Below are positions 36,916-44,932 of a stretch of 64,000 bases of DNA, piece after piece (position 1 is the stretch's first letter; each line of letters starts with the position of its first letter). The notes beneath the pieces are model-generated. The model saw only the letters and a program-made list of their open reading frames with translations. It was not told the origin of the DNA and made no database searches. Source of the DNA: Clostridia bacterium (GTDB taxonomy: Bacteria > Bacillota > Clostridia > Oscillospirales > Acutalibacteraceae); the NCBI GenBank assembly GCA_017439545.1, contig JAFSIW010000031.1, positions 62,001 through 126,000 of the forward strand, given 5' to 3'. Both the position numbers and the translations under genes were made by a program.

Positions 36916-37323
36916 ATGGCACAAACAAATACGTTGTTCCGAACAGGGGGAGAGGGGAGAAGTATAGCACTCGGCATACTTATTGCTGTTGCAGCGATGC
37001 TGTTAGGTAGCGGACTGACAGCGCTGTTTATTACGTTAAAGGATACAAGCCAATTGATGTTAACCGTCATTATTCACTTGCTTCTGTTTGTTTCCTCCTT
37101 TTTTGGTGGCTGGTTTGGCGGGAAAAAGAACGGAAAATACGGATTAAAAATCGGAATCATCATCGGAGGAATCTTGTTCTTATCATTATCGATAGCAGGT
37201 ATAATTACAAGCGGCATGAATTTTACACCATATGCCATATTAAAAGCGGCGGTGATTTTGATAGGAACAAGCATTGGAGGAATTGCGGGTTCTAATCACG
37301 CTTTAAAACGAAAGTATAAATAA
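36916..37323 (+). CDS. TIGR04086-type small membrane protein
   Basis: A 135-residue integral membrane protein with four predicted segments (about 18-40, 48-67, 77-98, 105-126) and a Lys/Arg-rich C-terminus (HALKRKYK). Gly-rich patches are typical of TIGR04086 proteins, which lie next to yajC in many Clostridia. No catalytic residues are apparent and the function is unknown. Confidence 0.75.
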   Translation: MAQTNTLFRTGGEGRSIALGILIAVAAMLLGSGLTALFITLKDTSQLMLTVIIHLLLFVSSFFGGWFGGKKNGKYGLKIGIIIGGILFLSLSIAGIITSGMNFTPYAILKAAVILIGTSIGGIAGSNHALKRKYK

Positions 37324-37472
37324 AACACATTTGCTTGTGCTTTAAGCAGTGAAAATTCGCATATTATGTGGTTTACGTAAACAAGTTTACATAATATATA
37401 GCAGGTTAACATAACGTTGTTTACATAACACGTGTTTACGGCAATTAAATTTATAAAATACGCAAAAAACAC

Positions 37473-37501
37473 TTGCATTATCCAACAAAATCGGTTATAG
37501 T
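37473..37501 (+). promoter_or_regulatory. Promoter for spoIIM-xerD
   Basis: TTGCAT (37473-37478) and TATAGT (37496-37501) are separated by 17 bases. The start point would be near 37508, giving a leader of about 210 bases. Confidence 0.65.
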
Positions 37502-37542
37502 ATAGATAACAAAGTAAATATTTATGGTAAACCGCTTTGATA

Positions 37543-37569
37543 AATCGCCGTTTTTCAACGGTGATTTTT
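37543..37569 (+). terminator. Terminator-like hairpin in the spoIIM leader
   Basis: AATCGCCGTT pairs with AACGGTGATT (one G-T) around a TTTC loop and runs into five T. It lies about 35 bases into the predicted leader, where it could work as an attenuator. Further down, TATATCTTGT (37647-37656) can pair with ACAAGATATA (37695-37704) just before the ribosome binding site. Confidence 0.6.
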
Positions 37570-37719
37570 ATTCGCTTGTTTACATAACAACAATGCTCAT
37601 TCTCTATATTTATAGGGTGAATCAACAGAATTGAACGATTACCAACTATATCTTGTATGTCATAAATTCCATTGACGATTCATAGTCTGTAAGGACAAGA
37701 TATACAAAGGATGAGTTGA

Positions 37720-38349
37720 ATGATCAAGCGATTTAATGTAATGAATATGGAAGCAGCCCTGCAATATTTAAAACGCAATTATCTTTTTGTAGGGTTATGC
37801 CTTGTGTTACTTGTAGGCGTATTTATCGGCAGCCTCTGCGCCGGACAAACAATCGCTACGGGATCCCCGCAGCTTTCTGAATTGTTTCAAAGTTACATTG
37901 CTCGACGTGCAGCACAAGGCTTTTGGCTGAACACCCTTCATTCTTTAGCGGGACTTTTGCCATATTTGCTTTTTGCTTATATCTCCGGCTTGTTTGTTTG
38001 GGGGATGCCTGTTGTGCCATGCGCGCCATTTTCTTACGGGTTAGGGCTTGGCGCCTTCTGCGGTTATCTGTATGCTACTTATGGTCTTAAAGGAACCGCC
38101 TTTTCTTTGCTTACTCGCATACCACCCGGTTTTCTTGCAGCTATCCTTTTGGCTGTTGCAAGCCGAGATTCATTTAATTTTTCAAAATCATTGTTATATT
38201 GCCATATACGGAATCAGGCTATTGTTTTACCTCGGGATAGATTTAAGCAATATCATATTCAATATGGAATTTATTTTTTACTGCTCTTACTCATTAGTGC
38301 AATAGACAGCCTTCTATGTGTAGTTTTTCTTGATGTATTCGGTTTTTAG
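37720..38349 (+). CDS. spoIIM: Stage II sporulation protein M family membrane protein
   Basis: In B. subtilis SpoIIM is part of the DMP complex that remodels septal peptidoglycan during engulfment. This 209-residue protein has about five membrane segments (around 22-42, 72-92, 100-125, 130-150, 180-205) and the DUF95-like pattern with ALQYLKRNYLFVGLCLVLL at the start. It is followed by xerD 19 bases downstream; spoIIM lies near xerD in B. subtilis too. The AAGGATGAG site supports the ATG. The assignment is by topology and context, so specificity for sporulation is inferred. Confidence 0.8.
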   Translation: MIKRFNVMNMEAALQYLKRNYLFVGLCLVLLVGVFIGSLCAGQTIATGSPQLSELFQSYIARRAAQGFWLNTLHSLAGLLPYLLFAYISGLFVWGMPVVPCAPFSYGLGLGAFCGYLYATYGLKGTAFSLLTRIPPGFLAAILLAVASRDSFNFSKSLLYCHIRNQAIVLPRDRFKQYHIQYGIYFLLLLLISAIDSLLCVVFLDVFGF

Positions 38350-38368
38350 AATTAGGAGATAATTAATT

Positions 38369-39259
38369 ATGACGGACGTAAAAAAACAATTTATTGCTTA
38401 TTTGTCGGAAACCAGAAAGGTGTCCGACAATACGTTGCAGTCATATATACGCGATTATGACCAGTTTGTGAATTACCTAACCATCAGAAACATTGATTTG
38501 CTTGCCGTAGAAAGTGACCAACTTCAGAAATTTTTGGTCAGTATGGAAACCTCTGGTTTATCTAAAGCAACTATGACCAGAATGATGGCTACTATCCGGT
38601 GCTTCTATCGTTTTGCAATGCTGGAAGAATTGGTAGAAACCAATCCCGCTCTTGGCATTAAAATTGAAAAAGAGGAAAAGAAATTACCTGAGATCTTAAC
38701 AGCCAAGGAAATCGAAAAATTCCTGGCTCAGCCCGATATTACCGATTTAAAAGGATGTCGGGACAAAGCCATGCTGGAGCTGCTTTACGCAACAGGGATT
38801 CGTGTAAGCGAATTGATTGACCTAAATTTAGATGACATTAATCTTCAAATGGGTATCCTATATTGTCGTAGTAAAAAAAGCGAACGCATCATCCCCATTT
38901 ATGATGATGCCCGCCATGCCGTTGCCGATTACATAAAACGTGTGCGCAGTGCAGTGATTTTGGATTATCGCGAGCCTGCCTTGTTCACGAATATGAACGG
39001 CGCTCGAATGACTCGTCAAGGTTTTTGGAAAATTGTAAAGGCCTACACGAAATCCGCAAATATCCAAAAAGATATTACACCTCATACCTTGCGCCATTCC
39101 TTTGCCACACACTTGTTAGAAAATGGCGCCCAACTTAAGGATATTAAGGAAATGTTGGGACATTCCGATATTTCTTCCACACAAGTATATGCCAAAGTGG
39201 TTAAAGAACGTTACAGCAATGTTTACGCCAACTGCCACCCGAAGGCTCGTCGCGCTTAA
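38369..39259 (+). CDS. xerD: Tyrosine recombinase XerD
   Basis: Resolves chromosome dimers at dif with XerC. The N-terminal core-binding domain spans 1-90. The catalytic residues are visible: Arg in ATGIRVSELIDL near 149, Lys in CRSKKSERIIPI near 172, His-X-X-Arg in TPHTLRHSFATHLL near 246, His in LGHSDISSTQVYAKV near 269, and the nucleophile Tyr in that same segment. Length 296 fits XerD. It is part of the spoIIM operon, unlike an element-borne integrase. A second recombinase gene lies at 42053-43030. Confidence 0.93.
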   Translation: MTDVKKQFIAYLSETRKVSDNTLQSYIRDYDQFVNYLTIRNIDLLAVESDQLQKFLVSMETSGLSKATMTRMMATIRCFYRFAMLEELVETNPALGIKIEKEEKKLPEILTAKEIEKFLAQPDITDLKGCRDKAMLELLYATGIRVSELIDLNLDDINLQMGILYCRSKKSERIIPIYDDARHAVADYIKRVRSAVILDYREPALFTNMNGARMTRQGFWKIVKAYTKSANIQKDITPHTLRHSFATHLLENGAQLKDIKEMLGHSDISSTQVYAKVVKERYSNVYANCHPKARRA

Positions 39260-39282
39260 CCTTTGGAGGAACCACATAAACA

Positions 39283-40287
39283 ATGGGTATTTTTAACAAT
39301 TATCATAAACCGGGTCCCGGTGTCAGTAAAAACCAAGCCTATCAAGCCAATCGGTTTTCTCTGTATTTTCAGTTATTAGGTCGTAAATTCTGGAATATCT
39401 GCATTTTAAACCTCACAATGTTGCTATACACACTACCGTATATCGGATTGACCTTTGCTCTCTATAAGCTGTTTGGCTTGATTCCGTTTTTAGCTTCTGA
39501 TTTCGGATTTCAATTCCGTATTTTATTAGCATTTTTACCGTTCGGACTTTACGGCCCCGTGTTAAGCGCCTCCTTTAAGATTGGTCGCGATTTTGCCAGG
39601 GAACAACCGGTATTTCTTTTTTCGGAATTTTGGGACTCTTTTAAGACCAACGCACGGAAAGCCATCCCACTTTCTCTCGTTAGTTACTTTTTCTTTGGCG
39701 CTTTAACTTTTGCTTTACCCGCTTACTTTTCTATGAAAGGCATTGGCACCTACGCCTTGTTTCCGCTGTGCTTGCTTGCAGGAATCATGCTGCTTTTCGC
39801 TCAGTTTTACCTTTATACCATGGCTGCATGCTTTGACCTGTCCATTAAAGAAATCGCAAAAAACGGACTGATTTTCGCCTTTTTGTGCATTTTCCGAAAT
39901 CTCTTGCTGTTTGTTATCTTCTTAGCCTTGCTCGCCTTATGTGTCGAGTTCTTATTGCTTAGTTTTCAATACAGCATTTTGTTTGGTATTTTAATGATTT
40001 TGTTGGCTTGTTTTATTCCAGCTTTCTTTGTTTTCACGGTATCCTTTGTGACCGATCCGGCTTTGCAACATTACGTGGTGGATCCCTATTATCAAGATAA
40101 TCCTCAAAAAACCTCTGCGGTGCTGCAATATGCCGGTGAACCAGATACGAAGTCCTTTGAAAATCGCGAGCCCATTCAAAAAGAATTGCCCGAATATGTG
40201 TATCACAACGGAAGAATGGTACACCGATCAGTATTGGAAAGCGATTCAGTGTTTGACGACGATCCTATTATTAAAAACAAAGACTAA
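39283..40287 (+). CDS. DUF624/YesL-type membrane protein
   Basis: A 334-residue integral membrane protein. The first 40 residues are cytosolic with an Asn/Phe-rich start, followed by about six hydrophobic segments between 38 and 262. The motif NLTMLLYTLPYIGLTFA is typical of YesL/DUF624 proteins. The last 70 residues are polar and acidic. A TTTGGAGGAA site precedes the ATG, 23 bases after xerD. Function is unknown; relatives often sit near carbohydrate transport genes but this one does not. Confidence 0.7.
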   Translation: MGIFNNYHKPGPGVSKNQAYQANRFSLYFQLLGRKFWNICILNLTMLLYTLPYIGLTFALYKLFGLIPFLASDFGFQFRILLAFLPFGLYGPVLSASFKIGRDFAREQPVFLFSEFWDSFKTNARKAIPLSLVSYFFFGALTFALPAYFSMKGIGTYALFPLCLLAGIMLLFAQFYLYTMAACFDLSIKEIAKNGLIFAFLCIFRNLLLFVIFLALLALCVEFLLLSFQYSILFGILMILLACFIPAFFVFTVSFVTDPALQHYVVDPYYQDNPQKTSAVLQYAGEPDTKSFENREPIQKELPEYVYHNGRMVHRSVLESDSVFDDDPIIKNKD

Positions 40288-40292
40288 ATAAG

Positions 40293-40330
40293 AATCCCAT
40301 CCGATAAATAATGTCGGATGGGATTTTTTA
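40293..40330 (+). terminator. Terminator after the DUF624-type gene
   Basis: AATCCCATCCGA and its complement form a 12-bp stem with a 9-base loop, followed by TTTTT. The T run overlaps the last codon of the convergent anti-sigma gene. Confidence 0.88.
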
Positions 40331-41422
40331 TATATAATGGATTGTGGTCATATACAGCAATTGCGGCAAAGACGGAAGTAGCGAAGGAACGTCGTACAAA
40401 TTCGCCACATAATATTGACCGCCTTGACTCCAGAAAATGGTGTGACTTTGTCGGGCATCACCATTCTTTACCGCATAAAAGGTGATATTGCGATATTGAT
40501 ATTGCACGGCTGATTGGTCTTTCTTGGCAAGAGTATAACCCTTTAGACCTTCAGCAAGATCAGCAAAGCATACAATCTGCAACTGAATCGAGCCGGAATA
40601 TCGATCGGATGGGGTCTTTTTGTAATAATACTGATAAAACAGACCATTATCATTCAATATAATGTCGTGCAATGCAAAGGTATCGTTACCCTCTAATAAA
40701 GAAGGTACACATACAACTCCATCACTAAAAAAGGAAACATAAGAACTGTTGATAAAGGTTTTGTTAAGCTCGGGAGGCTGTGACGGCATAGCAGCCGGCG
40801 GCGAATTCGACGCCATTAAACTATCATCGGGAGAACTTACTTCCGGCTCGACACCAGGAGAACTCACTTCCGGCTCGGCACTTGGAGGAATTTCAGAAGG
40901 AGAATCCACCTTGGATTGAGAGGAAGAGTTCCCTTTAAAACGGTCAGAATAAGTGTTATATAACCACACTTCAAATTCGGATATAGAAACGAGGCTCTTG
41001 CGGTTTACAGAAGGCTTTCGATCATAGTTCAAATATGAGTTCCCGATCGTACCGCTTTGTTCGATTTTATTTGGCGCAGATCCTGAATCACTGACAATTG
41101 TAGAACTTTCCGCTTGGTTGACACTGCTTTCGTTGATATATGATGATGCGATATTATGAGAGGGATTGCTGGTGGCAAATGATTGAACAGCAGAGGATGG
41201 GGGATTGGAAAGGGAAGGAGAATCAACAGATAGGGAAGGGGATGGAGCAAAATAAGCAGGGGGGCTGATTTGTAAATATGAAGCACCAAGAACGAACACA
41301 AGCAAAACACAAACCGCAGGAATTCCGTAGCGAATCCATTTTTGCGCCGTTTGCTTACGCTTATATAAATACTGCTCACGCCGCTCAAACAGCGAATCAC
41401 ACATTTCTTTATATGACTTCAT
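40328..41422 (-). CDS. Putative membrane-bound anti-sigma factor with Pro/Ser-rich exterior
   Basis: A 364-residue protein with a 30-residue cytosolic start (KSYKEMCDSLFERREQYLY), one transmembrane segment (about 31-49), and a long Ser/Pro-rich outside region. The exterior contains the repeated EPEVSSP (near 192 and 201) and a compact domain in the last 140 residues. Position after an ECF sigma gene, overlapping it by 14 bases, marks it as the likely anti-sigma factor. No zinc-type (HXXXCXXC) motif is seen, so the contact with sigma would be of another kind. ATG 41422 follows AAGGAGGGG. Confidence 0.7.
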   Translation of the reverse strand: MKSYKEMCDSLFERREQYLYKRKQTAQKWIRYGIPAVCVLLVFVLGASYLQISPPAYFAPSPSLSVDSPSLSNPPSSAVQSFATSNPSHNIASSYINESSVNQAESSTIVSDSGSAPNKIEQSGTIGNSYLNYDRKPSVNRKSLVSISEFEVWLYNTYSDRFKGNSSSQSKVDSPSEIPPSAEPEVSSPGVEPEVSSPDDSLMASNSPPAAMPSQPPELNKTFINSSYVSFFSDGVVCVPSLLEGNDTFALHDIILNDNGLFYQYYYKKTPSDRYSGSIQLQIVCFADLAEGLKGYTLAKKDQSAVQYQYRNITFYAVKNGDARQSHTIFWSQGGQYYVANLYDVPSLLPSLPQLLYMTTIHYI

Positions 41423-41969
41423 ATTCAAACCCCTCCTTTATCAATTCATCTTTTAGCGATTGCTTTGCTCGATATAGTAAATTGCTGATTTGTTTTGGTG
41501 TTTTCTTTAGTACATAGCATAATTCCTGATTGGAAAGCAACTCAAAATAAGCGAGATACAATATCTCACCGTATTGGGGCGCTAACACACCGATTGCATG
41601 GCGTAGCCGAAGCTTTTCTTCCTTCTTGATATATGCTTTTTCTAAACTTTCAGCTTCTTGTTGATATAGAACATCCAATTGCTCTATCGGTACGTCAGCA
41701 AATCGTGATTGGCGACTGAGATATGTAAGAGCACGATTTCTACCGATGGTATACAGCCACGTTTTAAAGGAATATTTCGGTGAATACTTGGGCTTTTTAA
41801 CCAATAATACAAAAAAGGTATCTTCAGCCAATTCTTCCGCAATATGAATATTTCTTACGTAACCGTTTAGGAATAGGATCAATCCGTCTTTGTATTCTTT
41901 TACGATCTCAACGATTCCTTGATCATCACCGGATAGAAAACGGCGGTAGTTGCCGGCACCGCGATCCAT
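41409..41969 (-). CDS. ECF-type RNA polymerase sigma factor
   Basis: Extracytoplasmic-function sigma factor, 186 residues. Region 2 covers about 14-80 (IAEELAEDTFFVLLV, FKTWLYTIGRNRALTYL). Region 4 covers about 110-175, with a helix-turn-helix (LSNQELCYVLKKTPKQISNLL). The start follows AAAGGAG. Overlap with the next gene suggests translational coupling, which keeps sigma and anti-sigma levels equal. Which promoters it uses, including its own, could not be told. Confidence 0.9.
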   Translation of the reverse strand: MDRGAGNYRRFLSGDDQGIVEIVKEYKDGLILFLNGYVRNIHIAEELAEDTFFVLLVKKPKYSPKYSFKTWLYTIGRNRALTYLSRQSRFADVPIEQLDVLYQQEAESLEKAYIKKEEKLRLRHAIGVLAPQYGEILYLAYFELLSNQELCYVLKKTPKQISNLLYRAKQSLKDELIKEGFEYEVI

Positions 41970-42052
41970 CGTAGAACTCCTTTCTCAGAAACACGCAAAA
42001 ACGTATTTCTACATATTAAACCCCGAAGGATGGTTTTTATCTCACCAAAAAA

Positions 42053-43030
42053 TTATTTTGTTGTTAAATTTCCCAAAGGATTTGCTTTGGCTGCGTCTTC
42101 TAATTGCTTGTTGGACAAGTGGGTATAGATCTCGGTTGTACCGAGATTCTCGTGTCCCAAAATATCTTTGAGCACACGAACATCCACCTGACCGTGCTGA
42201 TACATCAGAGTTGCCGCAGTGTGCCGCAGCTTATGCGCTGATAAACCACGACCGCCCAGACCGGCTTTATCCAGGTATTTGTAAACGATTTCTTCTACCA
42301 TACGAGGGCTGATACGCTTCTTCATACGACTCAAAAACAGAGCGTTTTTATCTTTTACGCCGTCTATTGGTCGCACCCGCATATAAACATGAATCGCTGC
42401 AATACAAGCATCATTTAAATAGACAATTCGTTCTTTATTGCCTTTCCCTACAAGACGAAGGGTATTATCGTCACGAACGTCAGATAGATTAATTCCGCAT
42501 AATTCAGAGAGCCGCATTCCGCAATTTAAAAATAACGTAAGAATACAGTAATCCCGTTCACGGTTGGGGCCATCCACCGATTGCAGGAGTCTCACAGCTT
42601 CTTCTAATGTGAGATACTTAGGCAATGTTTTTCCGATCTTTGGTGTATCCAGCTCTTGCAATGGATTGTTATCTAATAAATGCACCTTATTGGTCAGGTA
42701 TTTATAGAATACCCGAAGAGAGCAAGCTTTTCGCGCACGGGTAGCCGCATGATTGTCACGTTCATCAATGCAATAATTCATAAATTCGAAAGCATCGCTC
42801 AAGGTAACAGACGCAATCAGCGGAAGATCCACATCGACAATTGAAATCGTTGCAAAAGAATCTTCCGATTCCAATCCACGACTGATTTTAATAAAACGAA
42901 AGAATGTGCGAAGATCTTTGTAGTACTCATCAACCGTTAATTGTGATTTACCCTTGACAACCAGCATATAGTTTAGGAAATCGCGTAGGATTGGCGCCGT
43001 AGAGCGTATTTCTTGTGTATATTTGCCCAT
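42053..43030 (-). CDS. xerC: Tyrosine recombinase XerC
   Basis: Partner of XerD in dimer resolution. Catalytic positions are Arg in LNCGMRLSELCGIN near 174, Lys in VGKGNKERIVYLN near 195, His-X-X-Arg in SAHKLRHTAATLMY near 267, and His/Tyr in LGHENLGTTEIYTHL near 295. At 325 residues it is slightly long. XerC identity (versus another Xer-type protein) is inferred from the presence of xerD and the usual pairing. The ribosome binding site (GGAAGGGG) lies next to a GTTAACATAA motif related to the repeats before spoIIM. Confidence 0.85.
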   Translation of the reverse strand: MGKYTQEIRSTAPILRDFLNYMLVVKGKSQLTVDEYYKDLRTFFRFIKISRGLESEDSFATISIVDVDLPLIASVTLSDAFEFMNYCIDERDNHAATRARKACSLRVFYKYLTNKVHLLDNNPLQELDTPKIGKTLPKYLTLEEAVRLLQSVDGPNRERDYCILTLFLNCGMRLSELCGINLSDVRDDNTLRLVGKGNKERIVYLNDACIAAIHVYMRVRPIDGVKDKNALFLSRMKKRISPRMVEEIVYKYLDKAGLGGRGLSAHKLRHTAATLMYQHGQVDVRVLKDILGHENLGTTEIYTHLSNKQLEDAAKANPLGNLTTK

Positions 43031-43031
43031 T

Positions 43032-43041
43032 TTATGTTAAC
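43032..43041 (-). promoter_or_regulatory. XerD-arm-like motif in the xerC leader
   Basis: On the minus strand the 10 bases GTTAACATAA lie directly between the ribosome binding site and the xerC start codon. The form is identical to the copy at 37405 and has one mismatch to the GTTTACATAA consensus seen before spoIIM-xerD. Confidence 0.45.
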
Positions 43042-43078
43042 CCCTTCCCTTAATTGCGGAAAATATTGATTTTCTTCA

Positions 43079-43107
43079 ATTATACCATGATTTTTGAGGA
43101 TTGTCAA
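43079..43107 (-). promoter_or_regulatory. Promoter for xerC
   Basis: On the minus strand TTGACA (43107-43102) and TATAAT (43084-43079) are exactly consensus with a 17-base spacer, 49 bases before the xerC start. Confidence 0.9.
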
Positions 43108-43477
43108 GGATATACCCTACTTTTTTACTACGTCGGAGAATTTCTGAGTTTAGATAAATACTGCTTTATTACAGGAATGCATTAAAAACTTTATAGCTAA
43201 CGATAGCATTCGTTTAAGCAGCGCAGATTAAAAACTCCATCAATCTACAGAGTTTAAAACGATGCATCGTTCATCAGAAAAAAACTGAACGAATCAATTG
43301 ATCCGAATTTACCCTACTATTTAAATTAAACAGAATTATTAATTTCGCCTTGTAATCACACAAATGAAAGCCATACATAGTTGACGGTGGTTTTTATCAA
43401 GCTTATCCTTGCACTTGCATATTATCTGATCTGTTAATAACAGATTTTCCGAATTTAACTATTCGTTTACAAATCAA
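43108..43477. other. Non-coding stretch between xerC and radA
   Basis: About 370 A/T-rich bases with no supported gene on either strand. It holds a perfect 14-bp palindrome AACGATGCATCGTT (43258-43271), two copies of TACCCTACT (about 43122 and 43310) and a GTTTACAAAT (43465-43474) that is two mismatches from the XerD-arm repeats. No RNA family was recognised. Confidence 0.5.
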
Positions 43478-43521
43478 AAGCACAACGCTTCCCCGTTATG
43501 TCAGTAGAAAGCATTGTGCTT
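43478..43521 (-). terminator. Terminator of radA
   Basis: A 13-bp stem (AAGCACAACGCTT with AAGCATTGTGCTT, one mismatch) around an 18-base loop, followed on the minus strand by CTTTTG. It starts 6 bases after the radA stop. Confidence 0.65.
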
Positions 43522-43527
43522 AAATGA

Positions 43528-44910
43528 TTAAAAGTTTTCCGCAATTCGTTCATAGGCTTCTCGAATGTTTTTTACACCCATAACCTCGATTCCCGGAATC
43601 GTTTCTTGTAAACTCTTAAGATTATTATACGGCAGAATACACCGTTTAAATCCCAGGCGAGCTGCTTCGGCTACTCGGGCCTTTGCACTGTTTACCGCGC
43701 GAATCTCACCCGCTAAACCTATTTCTCCAAATGCGATTACATCTTCAGGCATTGGCTTGTCCTTTAATCCTGAAACTAAAGCCATAGCTACCGTCAGATC
43801 AGCAGCCGGTTCGTCCAGACGCAGTCCGCCGATTACGTTCACGTATACGTCCAAATTGGAAAAGAAATAGCCACCTCGCTTTTCCAACACGGCTAAAATA
43901 AGATTCATTCGGTTATAGTCAAAGCCGGTGCACATACGTCGCGGATTACCAAAAGGTGTAGTTGAGACCAAACCCTGCACCTCAGCTAAAATGGGACGCG
44001 AGCCTTCCATGACACAGGCCACGCACGTACCGGCAACATTCTTGGGGCGCCCGGAGAGCATCATTAATGAAGGGTTTTCCACTTCATAAAGTCCCCTATC
44101 CCCCATTTCAAATACACCAATCTCATTGGTAGAGCCAAAACGGTTTTTAACTGCACGCAAAATACGGTATGACATATTTCGCTCACCCTCAAAGTAAAGC
44201 ACTGCATCTACAATGTGTTCCAGCACTTTGGGTCCTGCAATCGCACCGTCCTTATTCACGTGACCAACAATGAAGAACGGGATTTCCATCAATTTAGCAA
44301 CCCGCAAAAAAGCATTGGTACACTCACGGATTTGTGTAACGCTTCCGGGAGAAGAATTTAACGGCTCCAGATTCATAGTTTGGATAGAGTCAACAATGAC
44401 AAGATCGGGAGAAAGAGTTTGAATATAACTCAATATACCTTCCACATCTGTATCGCACAATACGTACAACTGCTCACTGTTAACTCCTAAACGAGAGGCT
44501 CTCAGTTTGATTTGCCGCTGAGATTCCTCACCCGAAACATAAAGAATTTTAAGTTGTGATAATTGTTGGCAAACCTGAAGCATAATCGTAGATTTGCCGA
44601 TGCCGGGATCACCGGATACCAACATAACCGCACCCTTGACAATGCCACCACCCAGAACGCGATCCAACTCATTGAGCCCTGTTTGGTAGCGAAACTCTTT
44701 GGTAGTATCGATCTCATTCATTGCAACCGCCTGTAAAGACGAGCTCGTTTTTCTAAATGCATTCGCAGATTTTGTTGTTTTGGACTGTGAAATCTGCACT
44801 TGCTCTTCCATTGTGTTCCAGGATCCACATTCGGGGCATTTGCCGCACCATTTTGCTGTTTGATAGCCACAAACACTACAAATGTATACTACCTTGTCTT
44901 TCGCGGCCAT
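43528..44910 (-). CDS. radA: DNA repair and recombination protein RadA (Sms)
   Basis: Hexameric ATPase that drives branch migration in recombination. The order is a four-Cys zinc finger (CSVCGYQTAKWCGKCPECGSW, from residue 11), RecA-like core with Walker A GDPGIGKST near 95, the KNRFGSTNEIGVFEM motif near 255, and a C-terminal Lon-like domain from about 320. ATG 44910 is chosen since GAGGAGGCG lies upstream; a longer in-frame reading to 44943 is rejected. It lies 22 bases after the cwlD-like gene and shares its strand. Confidence 0.96.
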   Translation of the reverse strand: MAAKDKVVYICSVCGYQTAKWCGKCPECGSWNTMEEQVQISQSKTTKSANAFRKTSSSLQAVAMNEIDTTKEFRYQTGLNELDRVLGGGIVKGAVMLVSGDPGIGKSTIMLQVCQQLSQLKILYVSGEESQRQIKLRASRLGVNSEQLYVLCDTDVEGILSYIQTLSPDLVIVDSIQTMNLEPLNSSPGSVTQIRECTNAFLRVAKLMEIPFFIVGHVNKDGAIAGPKVLEHIVDAVLYFEGERNMSYRILRAVKNRFGSTNEIGVFEMGDRGLYEVENPSLMMLSGRPKNVAGTCVACVMEGSRPILAEVQGLVSTTPFGNPRRMCTGFDYNRMNLILAVLEKRGGYFFSNLDVYVNVIGGLRLDEPAADLTVAMALVSGLKDKPMPEDVIAFGEIGLAGEIRAVNSAKARVAEAARLGFKRCILPYNNLKSLQETIPGIEVMGVKNIREAYERIAENF

Positions 44911-44932
44911 TATAACGCCTCCTCTTCCCTTT

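Larger units (their letters stand above)
37371..37588. repeat. Cluster of GTTTACATAA repeats resembling XerD arms
   Basis: All copies point the same way. Exact GTTTACATAA occurs at 37385, 37419 and 37578; one-mismatch forms are GTTTACGTAA at 37371 (part of a palindrome) and GTTAACATAA at 37405; a partial form GTTTACGGCA is at 37434. The first five starts are 14, 20, 14 and 15 bases apart. The complement TTATGTAAAC equals the XerD arm of the B. subtilis dif site as recalled. The five clustered copies lie just upstream of the promoter of spoIIM-xerD. There is no gene in 37324-37719. Confidence 0.7.

Noticed and set aside
37384..37411. Considered as a complete dif site
   Set aside because: Central region and XerD arm match, but the bases where the XerC arm should be (complement of GCAGGTTAACA) do not resemble it. 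A single dif would also not explain the further repeats.
37371..37444. Considered as a short CRISPR array or plasmid-type iterons
   Set aside because: Repeat units are only 10 bases with 4-10 base gaps, there are no spacers of uniform length, no cas genes and no replication initiator nearby.
38369..43030. The two tyrosine recombinases as integrases of a mobile element
   Set aside because: One is cotranscribed with spoIIM, both have Xer length and motifs, and no attachment repeats, tRNA target or cargo genes lie around them.
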